Part shown: positions 1 to 10,403 of the stretch, piece by piece
How the letters are laid out: each line of letters opens with the position of its first letter
Position numbering within the stretch: position 1 is the first letter of the stretch
Assembly: GCA_028386065.3 (NCBI GenBank)
Contig: JAKUCV010002373.1
Location: forward strand, 1-64,000
DNA: 64,000 nt
Source: Turnera subulata
Lineage: Eukaryota; Streptophyta; Magnoliopsida; Malpighiales; Passifloraceae
Direction of reading: 5' to 3'
Notes under the pieces: model-generated
The model's database searches: none
The model's input: only the letters and a program-made list of their open reading frames with translations
What the model was told of the DNA's origin: nothing
Translations under genes and position numbers: made by a program

Positions 1-160
1 TTTCCAGTTTTGGCCGAAATTGATCGTTCTCGGTAGCGAAGAGGGACGATTTTACACCTGAAAACATAATTGTTAGTTCAAGCAATTTATTCAACAATAA
101 AACAAAGAAAGATAAGTAAATGCATGATTTTTATTCAAAATAATAATAATAAAGAAGTTT

Positions 161-1374
161 TCATGCCTTTAATACTATGTGAAATATGTGCACATCAGAT
201 AGGAAAGACCGAGCATGTCCAGCTTGTACTTGACCCTCTTTCTTCTTAGCAAAAGAATATGCTTCAGGTAAGGTAGTTGGTTTACAACAACGCACCTCTA
301 ATTCAAGGTCATCACGCAATCCTCCTAAGAAAAGACTCAACGCATTTGCATTATCAATTTGGCAGCGAGTAATCCATGCATCAAATTTATCCAAATATGT
401 TTCTAAATCACCATCCTGCACCACTCGTTTCAAAGTAGCCATAGTATCATCATATCCCTGCCCACCAAATCGAGAACACACAGCAACAGTATATTCGGCC
501 CAAGTAATAGGCATACGACAGGGCGTCGTTCAATGTATTGACGATGCCATGAAACTGCTTTACCTTCAAAGTGATATGCTGCAAAATGTATCTTCTCCAC
601 ATCTGTGCACAGCTCATAATCAAAATATTGGTTACAACGATATACCCAAGTAGAAGGGTCAGTACCATCAAACCGAGGGAAGTCCAATTTCTTCTTAGTA
701 GTGAAGGAGAAAGGGCTAGTGTTTGGGTGTAAAGGGTTATAAGCTGGTAAGGTGGGTGGGGAGGGTGTTTGGGTAAGGTTAAGAGACCCCGAATAAAGAG
801 ATTGGGTAGGAGGAAAAGAATGAAGAGCAGGAAAACAAGTAATAGAGGATAAGGTAGGAGAGGAGTTAGGTTGAGAAGTAGGAAATGGTACCTCAAGGTA
901 AGAAGTAGATCCTGGTAGAGAGTAAACAAAGGAGGTGACAGGCAAGGTCACAAGACCGAGGCGAGATGGTGAAGCTTGACCCATCGAGAAAGACCCGAAA
1001 GATGGTGGTGCTGGAACCGCCAACACAGAAGAATAAGGGAGGGAAGGAGGAGCTGGGCCCAAAATGGAAGGATTACCCTCAATCGGTGCCGGAATCGATC
1101 CTAAGAGAGCAGCAGATGGTTGCGGTGGTGGGCAAAGGGGCTGTGGCCGGGAGCTCTGAAGGAGGAAGAGCTCAAACTGAGAGGAGAATTTTTGAACAGC
1201 TTCAGTCGTTGCAGCACCATCGCGTTGAATCTGATCCAAGCGATCGTGGACTTGAGTGAAACGATCATTGGTGTCTTTCTGGTTTTGGTCGATCCGGGCA
1301 TTAGTGTCTTTGCAGTAGTTTTTGAAGGTCTCATCAAGGCGTTTGAAATCCTGGGAGCGAGTCCCTTCCGCCAT
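161..1374 (-). pseudogene. Ty3/gypsy gag, frameshifted
   Basis: This is a capsid-type (gag) gene in two frames. The likely start is the ATG at 1374 (reading MAEGTRSQ). The first ~120 residues are charged and Gln-rich, with spaced D-R-x-x-Q motifs suggesting a short coiled coil. A Pro/Ser-rich linker follows, then the gag core with LDFPRFDG...W and HFEGKAVSWHRQYI. Near 515-530 a small indel shifts the frame, and the core resumes in the frame ending at 161 (ITWAEY...F..L.Q.G....Y...F). The frame then stops without a zinc knuckle. The core order matches Retrotrans_gag proteins, which package element RNA into cytoplasmic particles. The copy cannot make one continuous protein. Confidence 0.72.
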
Positions 1375-1392
1375 GAGGTCGCCGGAGTTACT

Positions 1393-1405
1393 GGCTCCGC
1401 TACCA
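1393..1405 (-). other. Primer binding site (TGGTAGCGGAGCC)
   Basis: The minus strand reads TGGTAGCGGAGCC two bases inside the LTR end. It differs at two positions from the common plant initiator-Met tRNA site TGGTATCAGAGCC. The same variant occurs in other elements in this window. Confidence 0.7.
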
Positions 1406-1407
1406 AT

Positions 1408-1680
1408 TGATGGAGTCCAAAGGAACTCCACCGAAAGAGAAGAGAGGAGTAGAGAGGAGTAGAGAGAATTTTAGGGGAAATAAGGATTCTATTATTTAAT
1501 GAATATGCAAATAGATAGAGTCTGATACATATAACATTTCTATTTGTCTGACGTACTAACTGTTTCCCCGAATATAGGAGTGGAAATAACAAACAACAAA
1601 ACAATAACTAATGGCTACAAGTCATACGGATACAAATAACTAAATAGACGACATGTCATAGACAACGCACTACAACAGCA
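1408..1680 (-). repeat. 5' LTR of the minus-strand gypsy element
   Basis: On the minus strand this 273-bp segment begins TGCTGTTG and ends CCATCA, then AT and the primer binding site, so it has TG...CA ends in the right place. The outer boundary at 1680 is inferred from the TG/CA rule, since the partner LTR is outside the window. A CTCTACTC microrepeat lies near the primer-site end. Confidence 0.6.
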
Positions 1681-4062
1681 TGAAATTACATACTTTTTAC
1701 AACACACACTGTCGTCTTTTGGCCTTGCATTCATCATTAATTCATGCATTTAGATGTAAATTTACTTCTTTTCATGCCAAATCAAATCTTTCCTTACCGT
1801 TGGATGCTTTTAGGTGCAATTTGGAGCTTTTTGGAACATATTTGGTGATTTTGGGTCAGCAGCGCCGCTGTTGAAGAAACTGGACCAATTGCCTAGCAGT
1901 GCCGCTGTCGATGAAATATCTGTTCTTTAACCTTTTCCTTCCAGTGAATCTTTTTGTTTGGAGGAGATTTGACGATTATCGCAAGCATGACAGCGCCCCT
2001 GCAGTGACATTGGCATCAAGACCCTATTTTTACTAGGGTTTGCACCTAATTTCCAGGAGTATTTAAGAGGGGATGCACCTAGACACTCCCAGAAAGGAAA
2101 GAAGATTTAAAGAGGAATTCTTGGAGCTAGAGTCTAGGAGTTTTATTCCAATTCCTACACGCATAAATTCCTATCTTTTAGGAATAAAATCCTAGATATA
2201 AAAGCATCAGTTGCTGGAAGAAATTAGGAGCGTTTCGAAGACCAAAAGTCACGATTTGGCTAGAAGAAAAGTGAATGTTTTTAGGAGCATGTCGACAACA
2301 CTTATTTTCATGTTTTTATCTTTCTCAATGAACTAATTCTTCTATCTAGGTTCAAGAGATGTAGCTATAGAATTGATGTTTACTTTATGATTCATGTTTC
2401 TGGCTCCTTTATTTAGTTTATGCTTTGATTTGATATAGAGAGCTTAACAGTGTCTGCGGCTTGATCACCCTCAAACACTATTTTGGACGCCTTAGTGACG
2501 CACCCAAAGCAGTTAAACTCGCGTTTTGACTCGTCCGTTTTCACGTTTTTATGTTTTTGTGCCTAAAGATTGAGTCAAAACGTTTGTAGAATCGCTTTTG
2601 TGATAAACTCAAATAAAAACGCGCTTCAAATCGTTAAAATCGGTAAAAACGTACGTTTCTAACGAAAACTAAAAAAGAAAGAAAGGGTTTTTTACTTTTG
2701 AGTATGACGCAAACTTATTGGCTATTGATTGGGATTTTATTTTTGTTCTCGTTTGCTAAGATAACGATTAGCAAGGATTTTGATAACTTAAAATAATTGA
2801 TATTGTTCCGGATATATTCTACAATTTGTATATGTCGGTGAAAATATTTATCCCTGGACAAGTGTAACTTGGCGTGTGACAGCTATCCTATTCTGATGCA
2901 AATGTCTATTTGTCTAGTACTAAAAGTCTAAACTAAATTGATATACATATACATAAAATTCTAGTTATGAAGAGGTTGTAATTTACAAGAAGCCACGTAT
3001 TATAGTAATTCTATATTAATTCCTTACTTGTCCAGCTGCAAACAAAATTTAAGAGTTTGTTTCCTCCTACAATTGAGATTGCTTAGCTTTTCATAAATTA
3101 TTTCCCACCACGTTAAAAAGTTTATATAGCCGACTAGGGTTGCTTTGGGCCTAATTAGAGACATATTGTATAACGTTTGAATTCATGATATTACGAATGC
3201 AATTTAATTTAATCATGTAAATTCTTGTTGATTCAATTATGTAGTCTAAATAAACTTTAATGATAATATTTGGTAATCTTGGTTGAATTTGAATGATAAT
3301 AAGAAAATTTTTAGGTAGAATAGCATAATTGAGTCATTTATATATTCAATTAATAAAAATAAATAAATTTTATAGACTCTTACGTTTTTACGTTACGTTT
3401 TCGACATGGCCTTCCCGAGTCAGGGTGAAAACTTGATTTTAACAGCCTTGGACGAACCTAATGGAGAAACTAGGAACTCAGAGCGTTCTATATCAGACCT
3501 CTACCCCTACCGATCGTCGAAAGAGATTTTTAGGGTAGTTGAGGATAACAGCGCCTGGCAGAGCGGCACTGCGCCCTAGGAAAGAGCTTCACTAACGGAA
3601 GCAGGCTGTTCCAGAACTAGGGTAGGTTTGTATCTACACGTGACAATAGTTATAAACACTTTAGGTGAGGTAGCCCTTCAAGGTAGGCAAATTAGAGCAC
3701 CAGAATATTGAATTGTAGTTAGACAGCGACGTTGTATTGAACCCCGGGCAACCTAGGTCTCCATCCATTGCGTTTTGCTCCCAATCGACACCCAATCTTC
3801 TTTTCTTTGATCTCTTTGCGTGATTGATTCTGTTTCTTATCTCACTCTCTTTTATTTCTTGCTATTTATTTTATTTGGCTTTTATATTTTGGATTACTAC
3901 TCTCAAATCACTACTGGTTATTTATTTTTACTGTTTATAGTCTAATTGATCAAGAGCCTGAGGTCAGTATTGTTTCATAGTCCCTGTGATTCGACCTTGT
4001 TTACTACAGCAACGCTGTGCACTTGCAGCCGATTTTGCACGAACATTGATCACGCTGATTGC
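1681..4062 (+). repeat. Decayed gypsy (Athila/Tat-like) LTR remnant
   Basis: There is no gene here. The left end (GAAATTACATACTTTTTA) resembles the start of the Athila-like LTRs at 21247 and 27944. The right end carries the CCCTGTGATTCGACC and GCTGTGCACTTGCAG phrases also found near the end of those LTRs (29645-29690). I read it as an old, diverged LTR of the same broad lineage, interrupted by the 2490-3447 insertion. Exact ends are uncertain (4045-4062). Low ORF content and scattered substitutions suggest age. Confidence 0.5.
2490..3447. mobile_element. Putative non-coding insertion in the decayed LTR
   Basis: A 958-bp AT-rich block is bounded on both sides by TTGGACG (2483-2489 and 3448-3454), which looks like a 7-bp target duplication. 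Its two ends share a degenerate inverted similarity: the left end has GCAGTTAAACTCGCGTTTT near 2509 and the reverse complement of the right end has GCTGTTAAAATCAAGTTTT. No coding capacity was seen. It could be a non-autonomous DNA transposon; the class is unknown. Confidence 0.35.
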
Positions 4063-4364
4063 AAAAAGATTTGGTGTGAAGTCATCCAAATCACCCAAAC
4101 TTATGCCTCTTCTACCAATCAATCGGTTGACCCTGTCCAAAATGAACATCAAGCTGAATGACAAGGGACAATATGTGGTGTTCAGGGCTGGAGCAAGCGC
4201 TAAGGAAACTTAGCTGGATAATCTTACCACTCATGTTGGTCTTCTGGAATCTGATTTTGGAGAACTTTGAGATGAGGTAAGAGATCTCAAGGCAGATATG
4301 AAGGAGCAGTTTGTGAAAGTTCTTTCAAGATTGCCTCCTTCCGCTTATTCTGATGATGAATGAA
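4063..4364 (+). pseudogene. Env-position ORF remnant of SIRE-like element
   Basis: The frame reads LPINRLTLSKMNIKLNDKG, then runs through stops near 4211 and 4270, and ends in a Leu/Glu/Lys-rich stretch (LLESDFGEL...DEVRDLKADMKEQ) and a Pro-Ser-Asp-Asp-Glu end. The acidic coiled-coil tail resembles the end of the env-position ORF of the full-length copy (17202-17396). Its function is unknown. It is broken by at least two stops. Confidence 0.45.
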
Positions 4365-5173
4365 GCCTTTCTAGATCTGATGCTTTTAGGATTCATGCAT
4401 TGCATTCATCTTGGTTCTCCTACTTGGTTCTGCTTATTGGTCCTATATTCTGGTTCTTATTTTGGTTATTATCGGATATTTTCTATCATGTGGGATATTA
4501 TATATAAATGCTTGAATATTGCTCGTTTGAATGTTTTAGTTCTACATGATCTTTGCTCTATCCTTGTGTATCCTTTCTGGTGATGCCAAAAGGGGAAGAA
4601 AGTCTTGTTTTGATTGATCATTGCAGGAACACAATGGATATGATGAGTATGGTTTTTGTGAAAAACCAGAAGTTGTGATTGTGCAGGAAATTTGGAGAAT
4701 TAGTTGATACTTGTGATTGATCCTATGATATTGGTGTTAATGATATGGTTGTTGTTGTTCAAACCATACTTTTGATCGATCTAACCAAGTTTTGTGCAGG
4801 AAGTGTGGGAATGAAAAATCTGGTTTCTATTATAAACCACAATTATAAATGTGATTTGGTTTCTGTTAAAAACCAAATGTTATTATGTTGAATGCTGCGC
4901 TACTTCGTATTTTTCTACACATTCGACTAATCTCTTATGCAGAAATCGGAAACCAAAGGGGGAAATTGTGGGCTATTGAATGCCAAGATAAAATTTACAA
5001 GGAATGCCTTCAAATGTTTTTCGAAAACTTAACAGTGTTGAATTGCAAAAATGTCTTTGAAAATGGGAGCAACAAAACAAGGGGAGCTCTTAAAAGTTAT
5101 GGAAATAGTCTTTAAACCCTTGGTATAGATGACATCAACATGAATTTGTCATAATAAAAAAGGGCGAGATTAT

Positions 5174-6236
5174 TGACCAAAAATTAGGTTAATCACCTCC
5201 TAATGTTGGTTAGTGGATTAATCATATTTTGTCATATTGCATTAATGGTTTTGATGGCTAACAAATTACAAGTGTGCTTCTAGCCTTCCTTGTGTTGACT
5301 TTAGCTTACAGGAGGAATTATGGTTTTTGTCAAAACCATATCTTATAACACGCCAGATGGTTTCTATTGCAACTATATCTGTAAGCTGTCACTTTCAACC
5401 TTTTTGTGCAAGTTGCGTGTAGTCCTCCGGGCATTTAAAACCCACTTCTAACGGTCTGAACTGATGAACAAGTAAGAGGGAAGATATTATTGAAGTGCAG
5501 AAGATTTTCCCACCAAACTCCTACTCAATTCAAAAAGGTGGTCCAAATTTTCCAAATTTGGTAATTCTCTGCAACCAAGAAGTTGACATGGTGCAACGGT
5601 TCCAAGCTGAAGATTTAATGAACTGAAGTAAACTAGGAGTACAAAAATCCGTTGCAGTTGCTTTCCTCTATGCTCATAATCTATAAAAGGGGTCCATTAC
5701 ACCTCTGAAGAATCATCCCAGCTATTGTGCAAAATCTGAGTATAGACTTGTGCTAGAAATTGTGATTTCTGATCTAGTTTTTCTGTGAGCTTTGTAAAAC
5801 ACATTCTAAGGGCAGTTTGTGAGCGAGTCTTGAATTAGATTTGCTAGGAACACAAGCCTAGGATTAGAATTGAGGGTAGGTTAGTGCTTAACCTGTGAAA
5901 AGCTTGTAAAGGTTTGAGCTTAGCCTAGAAAAGCTTGTGTTTGTAAAGGTTAAGGTTGAACCTACAAAAACCTAAGAATCGTGAGTGTTTGGAAATCCTA
6001 AAGGGAGGAACCTTTAGGTAGTGGAGTACCTGGTGAGGGAGAACCACTCTAAATCATTTGTGTTCACTCTCTTCTACTCTTTCTCTACTTGCTTTCTTGC
6101 TTCATATACTCGCTAAGTACTTAAAAGATTTGGTAACGCAGAAACCAAATCTTTCTATCCGGAAAAGCTTAAAGCCTAATTCACGCCCCCTGCGCCAACC
6201 ACCCCCCCCCCCCCCCCCCCCCCTTTTGAGGCAACA
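5174..6236 (+). repeat. 3' LTR of truncated SIRE-like element
   Basis: The LTR begins TGACC after a purine-rich tract (AAAAAAGGGCGAGATT). It shares with other SIRE LTRs of the window the tandem GCTTAACCTGTGAAAAGCTTG motifs (5880-5985), the TAGTGGAGTACCTGGTGAGG box (~6020) and a poly(C) run (6202-6223, 22 C) close to the end (GGCAACA). It has no partner 5' LTR in the window. Confidence 0.7.
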
Positions 6237-6428
6237 AAAATACTAAAATTCAAAACCTTCATAAATCCTTAATTCTAAGTTTTAGTTTTGGACTTGGATT
6301 TAAGATTTAAAAGTTAATATTCAGGATTTAGGATTAATGTTATGAATTCAAGTTAGGAATCAATGTTTTAAGCATTAGTATTTTAGGATTTAAGATTTCA
6401 TGATTATAATATTTAAGTGTAGTTTTTA
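6237..6428. repeat. AT-rich degenerate TTTAGGATTTAAG repeats
   Basis: No gene. The stretch is loosely repeated TTAGGATTTAAGATTT-type sequence, continued after the solo LTR at 7790-8160, so it was one block before the insertion. It resembles decayed telomere-like (TTTAGGG) or simple AT repeats. Confidence 0.5.
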
Positions 6429-7789
6429 TGTTGGCCTAAACATGACTTAATCACCTCTTAAGCTTAATTAGTGAAACTAACCATGTTCAGTATTGGTTTA
6501 AGATTTATTTTGGTGATTAACAAAGTGCTTGAAAAGAATGCATTCTATATACCTTGCATTGAGTGGTCCTCCCAAGCATTTTAAATCCACTCTCAACGGC
6601 CAAAATTGGCGAACAAGTAAGAGAAAAAGTTCAAAAAAGTGCAAAAATCATTCTCTCTCATCTACCATGAAGATGGTCCCCTTGGTGGGTCCAAACTTGT
6701 CGAAAATAAAAACACTTTGCAACTAAGAAGATGCAACTTGCTAAGTATTCCTCACACACATTACAACTCCAACTCTACTGGTCAAGATTAAAGAGCAGAT
6801 AAGAGAGATGTTCCAGGAGATGTTATCTCTCAAACTTGATGGTCCAAGACTTTCTAGAAATAGTAATACTGTTGGCATAAACTTAGTTTATAGGAAGAAA
6901 TATGGTTTTTAGAAGAACCATACTAAAATGGTTTTTGTTGCAACCACATTTGGAACGAGCTGTCACTTTTAAACTTTTTCAGTAACTTGCGTGTGGTCCT
7001 CCAAGCATTTAAATCTCACTTTCAATGTCTAGAATTGGTGAGCAAGTTAGAGGGAAGACTTAATGGATATACAAGAGATTTTATTACTCAACTCCCCACT
7101 CAACTCATGTAGGTGGTCCAAACTTTTTATTTTTGGTAATACTTTGCAACCAAGGAGTTGACATGAAGAAATGGTCCCAACTTAGAGTACTTCTAAACTC
7201 AAGAGTTCGAAGAGCCGTTGCAGCAACTTTTCCCCCAACTCAGATGCTATAAAAGAGGGTCAAAAACACCTCTGAAGATCATCCCAGCCAACTAAGAAAA
7301 TTTGATTCATACTTTGTGCTTACACTTTTGGTTTCTGATCTAGTTTCTGATCCGGTTTTCGTATTTCATTCAAATCCATTAAAAGGGTAGTTTGTAAGCA
7401 AAACTTAGTTTAGTTTTACTGGGATACTCAAGTCTAGGATTAGATTTGAGGGTAGGTTAGAGCTTAGCCTGTGAAAAGCTTGTAAATGTTTGAGCTTAGC
7501 TTAGTAAAGCTTGTGAATGTAAAGGTTAAGGTTGAACCCGCAAAAACCTAAAGATAGTGAGTGTTTGAAATCCTAAAGGAGGGTCCTTTAGTAGTGGAGG
7601 TACCTGGTGAGGGGGAACCACTCTAACTCTCTTGTGTTTGGTTTCCCTTCCCTACTTCATTCTTATTCTTGCTTTGAACTTTCACCGTGCCTTACCCGAT
7701 TCTGGTTTCATAAAAACTATATCTTTGCTATCCGAAAAAGTTTTGAAGTCTAATTCACCCCTCTCTTCTTAGGCATTTTTTGGCCTAAA
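6429..7789 (+). repeat. Solo LTR, SIRE-like family, TSD TTTTA
   Basis: The segment starts TGTTGGCCTAAACATGAC and ends GGCCTAAA (decayed from a CTAACA-type end), with TTTTA at 6424-6428 and 7790-7794. It contains the family's tandem motifs (7445-7555) and the TAGTGGAGGTACCTGGTGAGG box (~7592). An internal partial duplication is visible: the GTGGTCCTCC..AAGCATTT..AAATC segment occurs near 6567 and again near 6993. No internal region or second LTR is attached, so this is an unequal-recombination product. Confidence 0.68.
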
Positions 7790-8459
7790 TTTTAGGTTTC
7801 TAAGTTTAAGGATTATATGATTTATGATTTAATAGTTAAGATTTTAGGGTTTATAGTTTTAAGATTTATGGCTTTAAGATTTAAGGTTTTATAATTTTAA
7901 GAATTAACATTTATTTAAGAGATTTAAGACTCTTTTTTATGAAAGATTTAAAACTTTAAGAAATAAGATTTTAGAAATTTTGGACATAAACTTTCAAATT
8001 TAGAATTTTATTATCTTAGGATGTAAGATTTAAGGTTTTAGATTTTAGGGTTTCTGATTTTATTTATTTTATAGTTGAATTTTAGGTTTAGAACTTAAAA
8101 AATTTAAAATTTAAAATTTATGATTTTATGGTTTTATATCTTTAAAATTCCTATATCTTATAAGATAATATTAATTGAGTTTAATAATTTTTTTTATTTG
8201 ATTAGCTAAGCCCCAATAACATGGATATTTTGGCACATGAACGTATGATGTGAATAATGCCATGTCAAAAGATAACTGCTAACTCAACAATATTGGATGG
8301 AAAACACAAATAGGACTTCATTGATAAACGGTTCAAATTAATAGGATTTGATTAATAAAAAATAATTATAAGATTGATTGAAAAATGATTAAAACTAATA
8401 GGACTTCCAAAGCCCTTTATCCATACACCGTGACACGCAGGCATATACATACATGATAG
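7790..8459. repeat. AT-rich intergenic DNA, continuation of the TTTAGG-like block
   Basis: No gene is seen. 7790-8160 is TTTAAGATTTTAGGGTTT-like degenerate repeat. 8160-8459 is unassigned AT-rich DNA that ends at the MITE target site ACATGATAG (8451-8459). Confidence 0.5.
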
Positions 8460-9049
8460 AGCTTGGTCACCTCTAGTACAAAACCCTCCATTTTCTGCTA
8501 GTGTGTAGTAAAGATTTAGACACATCATTTAAATTTGATATGATGACCCATATCATAATTTTTTTAAAATTTATTTTTTAATCTAATTTCTTCTTTCATC
8601 TCCTCCCACTCTCCAACAAAACCTAAAAAAAAAAATAGTATCTTCTATTTTAAAACTCATCAAATATCACTAATTTTTCCTTATAGTGGTTGTATTTTCA
8701 GGTATTAAAAAATCATTAGATGGAAAATTAAAGCAGTGAAACCTACATAGATGGAAAAATAAGTCATTGCAACTATTTTAATGGATGAAAAAAAAAACAT
8801 TAGATGGAAAAATTGAAAATATTTTTTTGTAGTTTTAAAATAAAAGACACTATTGTTTTTAAGGCCTTGTATATTTTTTTTTTTAAAAAATGAAAGAGCA
8901 AGGGAGGAAATGAAAGAAAAATTAGATTAAAAAATAAATTTTCTTTTTAAATAAGTTCTGATATGAGCTATCAGATTAAATTTCAATAATGTGTCTAAAT
9001 CTTTACCACACTCCAAATGGAGGTTTTGTAGTAGAGGTGATCAAACCCC
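8460..9049. mobile_element. Mutator-like MITE (TIR-MULE), 9-bp TSD ACATGATAG
   Basis: A 590-bp element has long terminal inverted repeats of roughly 200 bp. The left end carries GGTCACCTCTAGTACAAAA and the right end, reverse-complemented, carries GATCACCTCTACTACAAAA; the similarity continues through AAAGATTTAGACACAT. The flanks are a perfect 9-bp duplication, ACATGATAG (8451-8459 and 9050-9058). Long TIRs with a 9-bp duplication are the signature of Mutator-like elements. The centre holds repeated TTAGATGGAAAA and no ORF, so it is non-autonomous. Confidence 0.8.
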
Positions 9050-9092
9050 ACATGATAGTGGTAAAGTAAGAATTTTTGCGTTTATTAAAGTT

Positions 9093-10256
9093 TGTTAGCC
9101 TAAACATGGGTCTAATACTTCAATTAGTGTTAATCCATAATTAACCATGTTTAGTATGTTGATATATTATGATTTTGATGACTAACAAACTGGATTAGAT
9201 GTTTGCCATATATACTTGTGTTGAGTTTTCTCGCAGGTTGGTTTTCAGCTTGGTTTCAGAAGAAACCACACCTGTCTGTCAACATCGTGGTCCCAACTTC
9301 AAGTGGCCAAGTGGTCCCAATGGTCCATACAGCAATTAAGGCCAACTCCCAACTACTCCAACGGGCAGAGAAAATGGTCCAACACTGGAGAGAAGTCTTC
9401 AACCCTTGTCTCTAACCTCTCTTTGATCAATTATGTGAAGGGGACCATGTGGTCCACACTTATGATCCCAGATTGCTAAAAATGGAATGTTTTCAAGTAA
9501 TTGAGCTGCAAAGAGAGTGGACTTCCTGAAATGAACCCAACACCAGCTAGTGGATTGTGCAGTCAACTCTGAAGACTGATTTGTACCACATAGCCGTTGG
9601 ATGAAGAGCTGAAGAATACTTTAGAGCCGTTGGATGAAGATCTTCCTACCTACCCCCACCAACTCAAGCACTATATAAGGAAGGCCATTGCATATCTTTC
9701 TTCCTTAACCCAACCATTTGAAAACGTGCTATTGAGTTGATTCTTGAGCTTATACCTGCTGTGTTCTTGCTGTTCTTGAGAGCTTTGAATTTGTGCTTAA
9801 TCTTGTTCTCCAAGTCCTTACAAAGGGTAGAGTATTTAGGCAAGACTAGTGTAGTATTGCTGGGTCCTCAAATCAGGGTTTTGATTTGAGAAAAGGTTAG
9901 AGTTTAGCCTGGGAAAAACTTGTAAAGGTTAGAGCTTAGCCTGCAAAAGCTTGTGTATGTAAAGGTTTGAGCTTAGCCTGCAAAAGCTTGGTTTCTGTAA
10001 TAGGTTGAGGCTGATCCCGCAAAAGCCTAAGTTAGTGAGGGTTTGAAATCCTAAAGGAGGGTCCTTTAGGTAGTGGAGTACCTGGTGAGGGGGAACCAGT
10101 CTAAAATCACTGTGTCATATTCTCTCTTCCCTCTGCTCTCTTATAATTCTGCTTGTGATTACTGTTAGTTCTGTGAGTGAGTGGTGTGTGAAGAAACCAT
10201 TTGGTTTTTTAGAAACCAAACCAGAAACCAACCGCAATTGAGGGGTAGCCTGATTC

Positions 10257-10327
<71 letters not shown>

Positions 10328-10348
10328 TCAGGCCTTTCTGGGCTAACA
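9093..10348 (+). repeat. 5' LTR of full-length SIRE-like element
   Basis: 1256 bp, from TGTTAGCC to GGCTAACA. It contains a TATATAAGG-type box near 9672, which is a plausible U3 promoter. It then has four imperfect tandem units built on GGTTAGAGCTTAGCCTGCAAAAGCTTG (~9890-10035), the AGTGGAGTACCTGGTGAGG box, palindromes at 9251-9268 and 10200-10220, and a 68-base poly(C) just before the end. Confidence 0.9.
10258..10325 (+). repeat. Poly(C) tract, 68 C
   Basis: An uninterrupted run of 68 C lies 23 bases before the end of the LTR. The matching 3' LTR has 15 C at 19158-19172. The minus-strand polyglycine frame over it is meaningless. Confidence 0.9.
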
Positions 10349-10350
10349 AT

Positions 10351-10363
10351 TGGTAGCGGAGCC
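10351..10363 (+). other. Primer binding site (TGGTAGCGGAGCC)
   Basis: It lies two bases after the 5' LTR end and is identical to the sites at 20565 and 40959 and to the minus-strand site at 1393. Confidence 0.8.
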
Positions 10364-10403
10364 ACGTCCTCAGTACAAGGAGTAACATCCAGAGGCAAAG
10401 ATC

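Larger units (their letters stand above)
1..1680 (-). mobile_element. Partial Ty3/gypsy LTR retrotransposon (5' part)
   Basis: Read on the minus strand, this is the 5' end of an LTR retrotransposon: a short LTR (1408-1680), a two-base spacer, a primer binding site (1393-1405) and a gag frame running off the left edge. The gag core resembles the Retrotrans_gag domain of Ty3/gypsy chromovirus-type elements, and the ~270-bp LTR fits short-LTR lineages such as Reina. Lineage is inferred, because protease, reverse transcriptase and integrase lie outside the window. Bases 1-160 (minus) follow the gag stop and contain a TTTCAG followed by a new open stretch, so the gag tail may be interrupted by an insertion or intron-like segment. 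Confidence 0.75.
4063..6236 (+). mobile_element. 5'-truncated SIRE-like copia element (3' end only)
   Basis: The segment holds the tail of a SIRE/Maximus-type element: a broken env-position ORF, an untranslated stretch with the phrase TGATGCCAAAAGGGGAAGA typical of this group, and a 3' LTR (5174-6236) related to the other SIRE LTRs in the window. Gag and pol are missing. The left break near 4063 abuts the decayed gypsy LTR. Confidence 0.7.

Noticed and set aside
6237..8160. Interstitial telomere array
   Set aside because: TTTAGGG-like units are too degenerate and irregular, mostly TTTAAGATTT; simple AT-rich repeat is a safer description.
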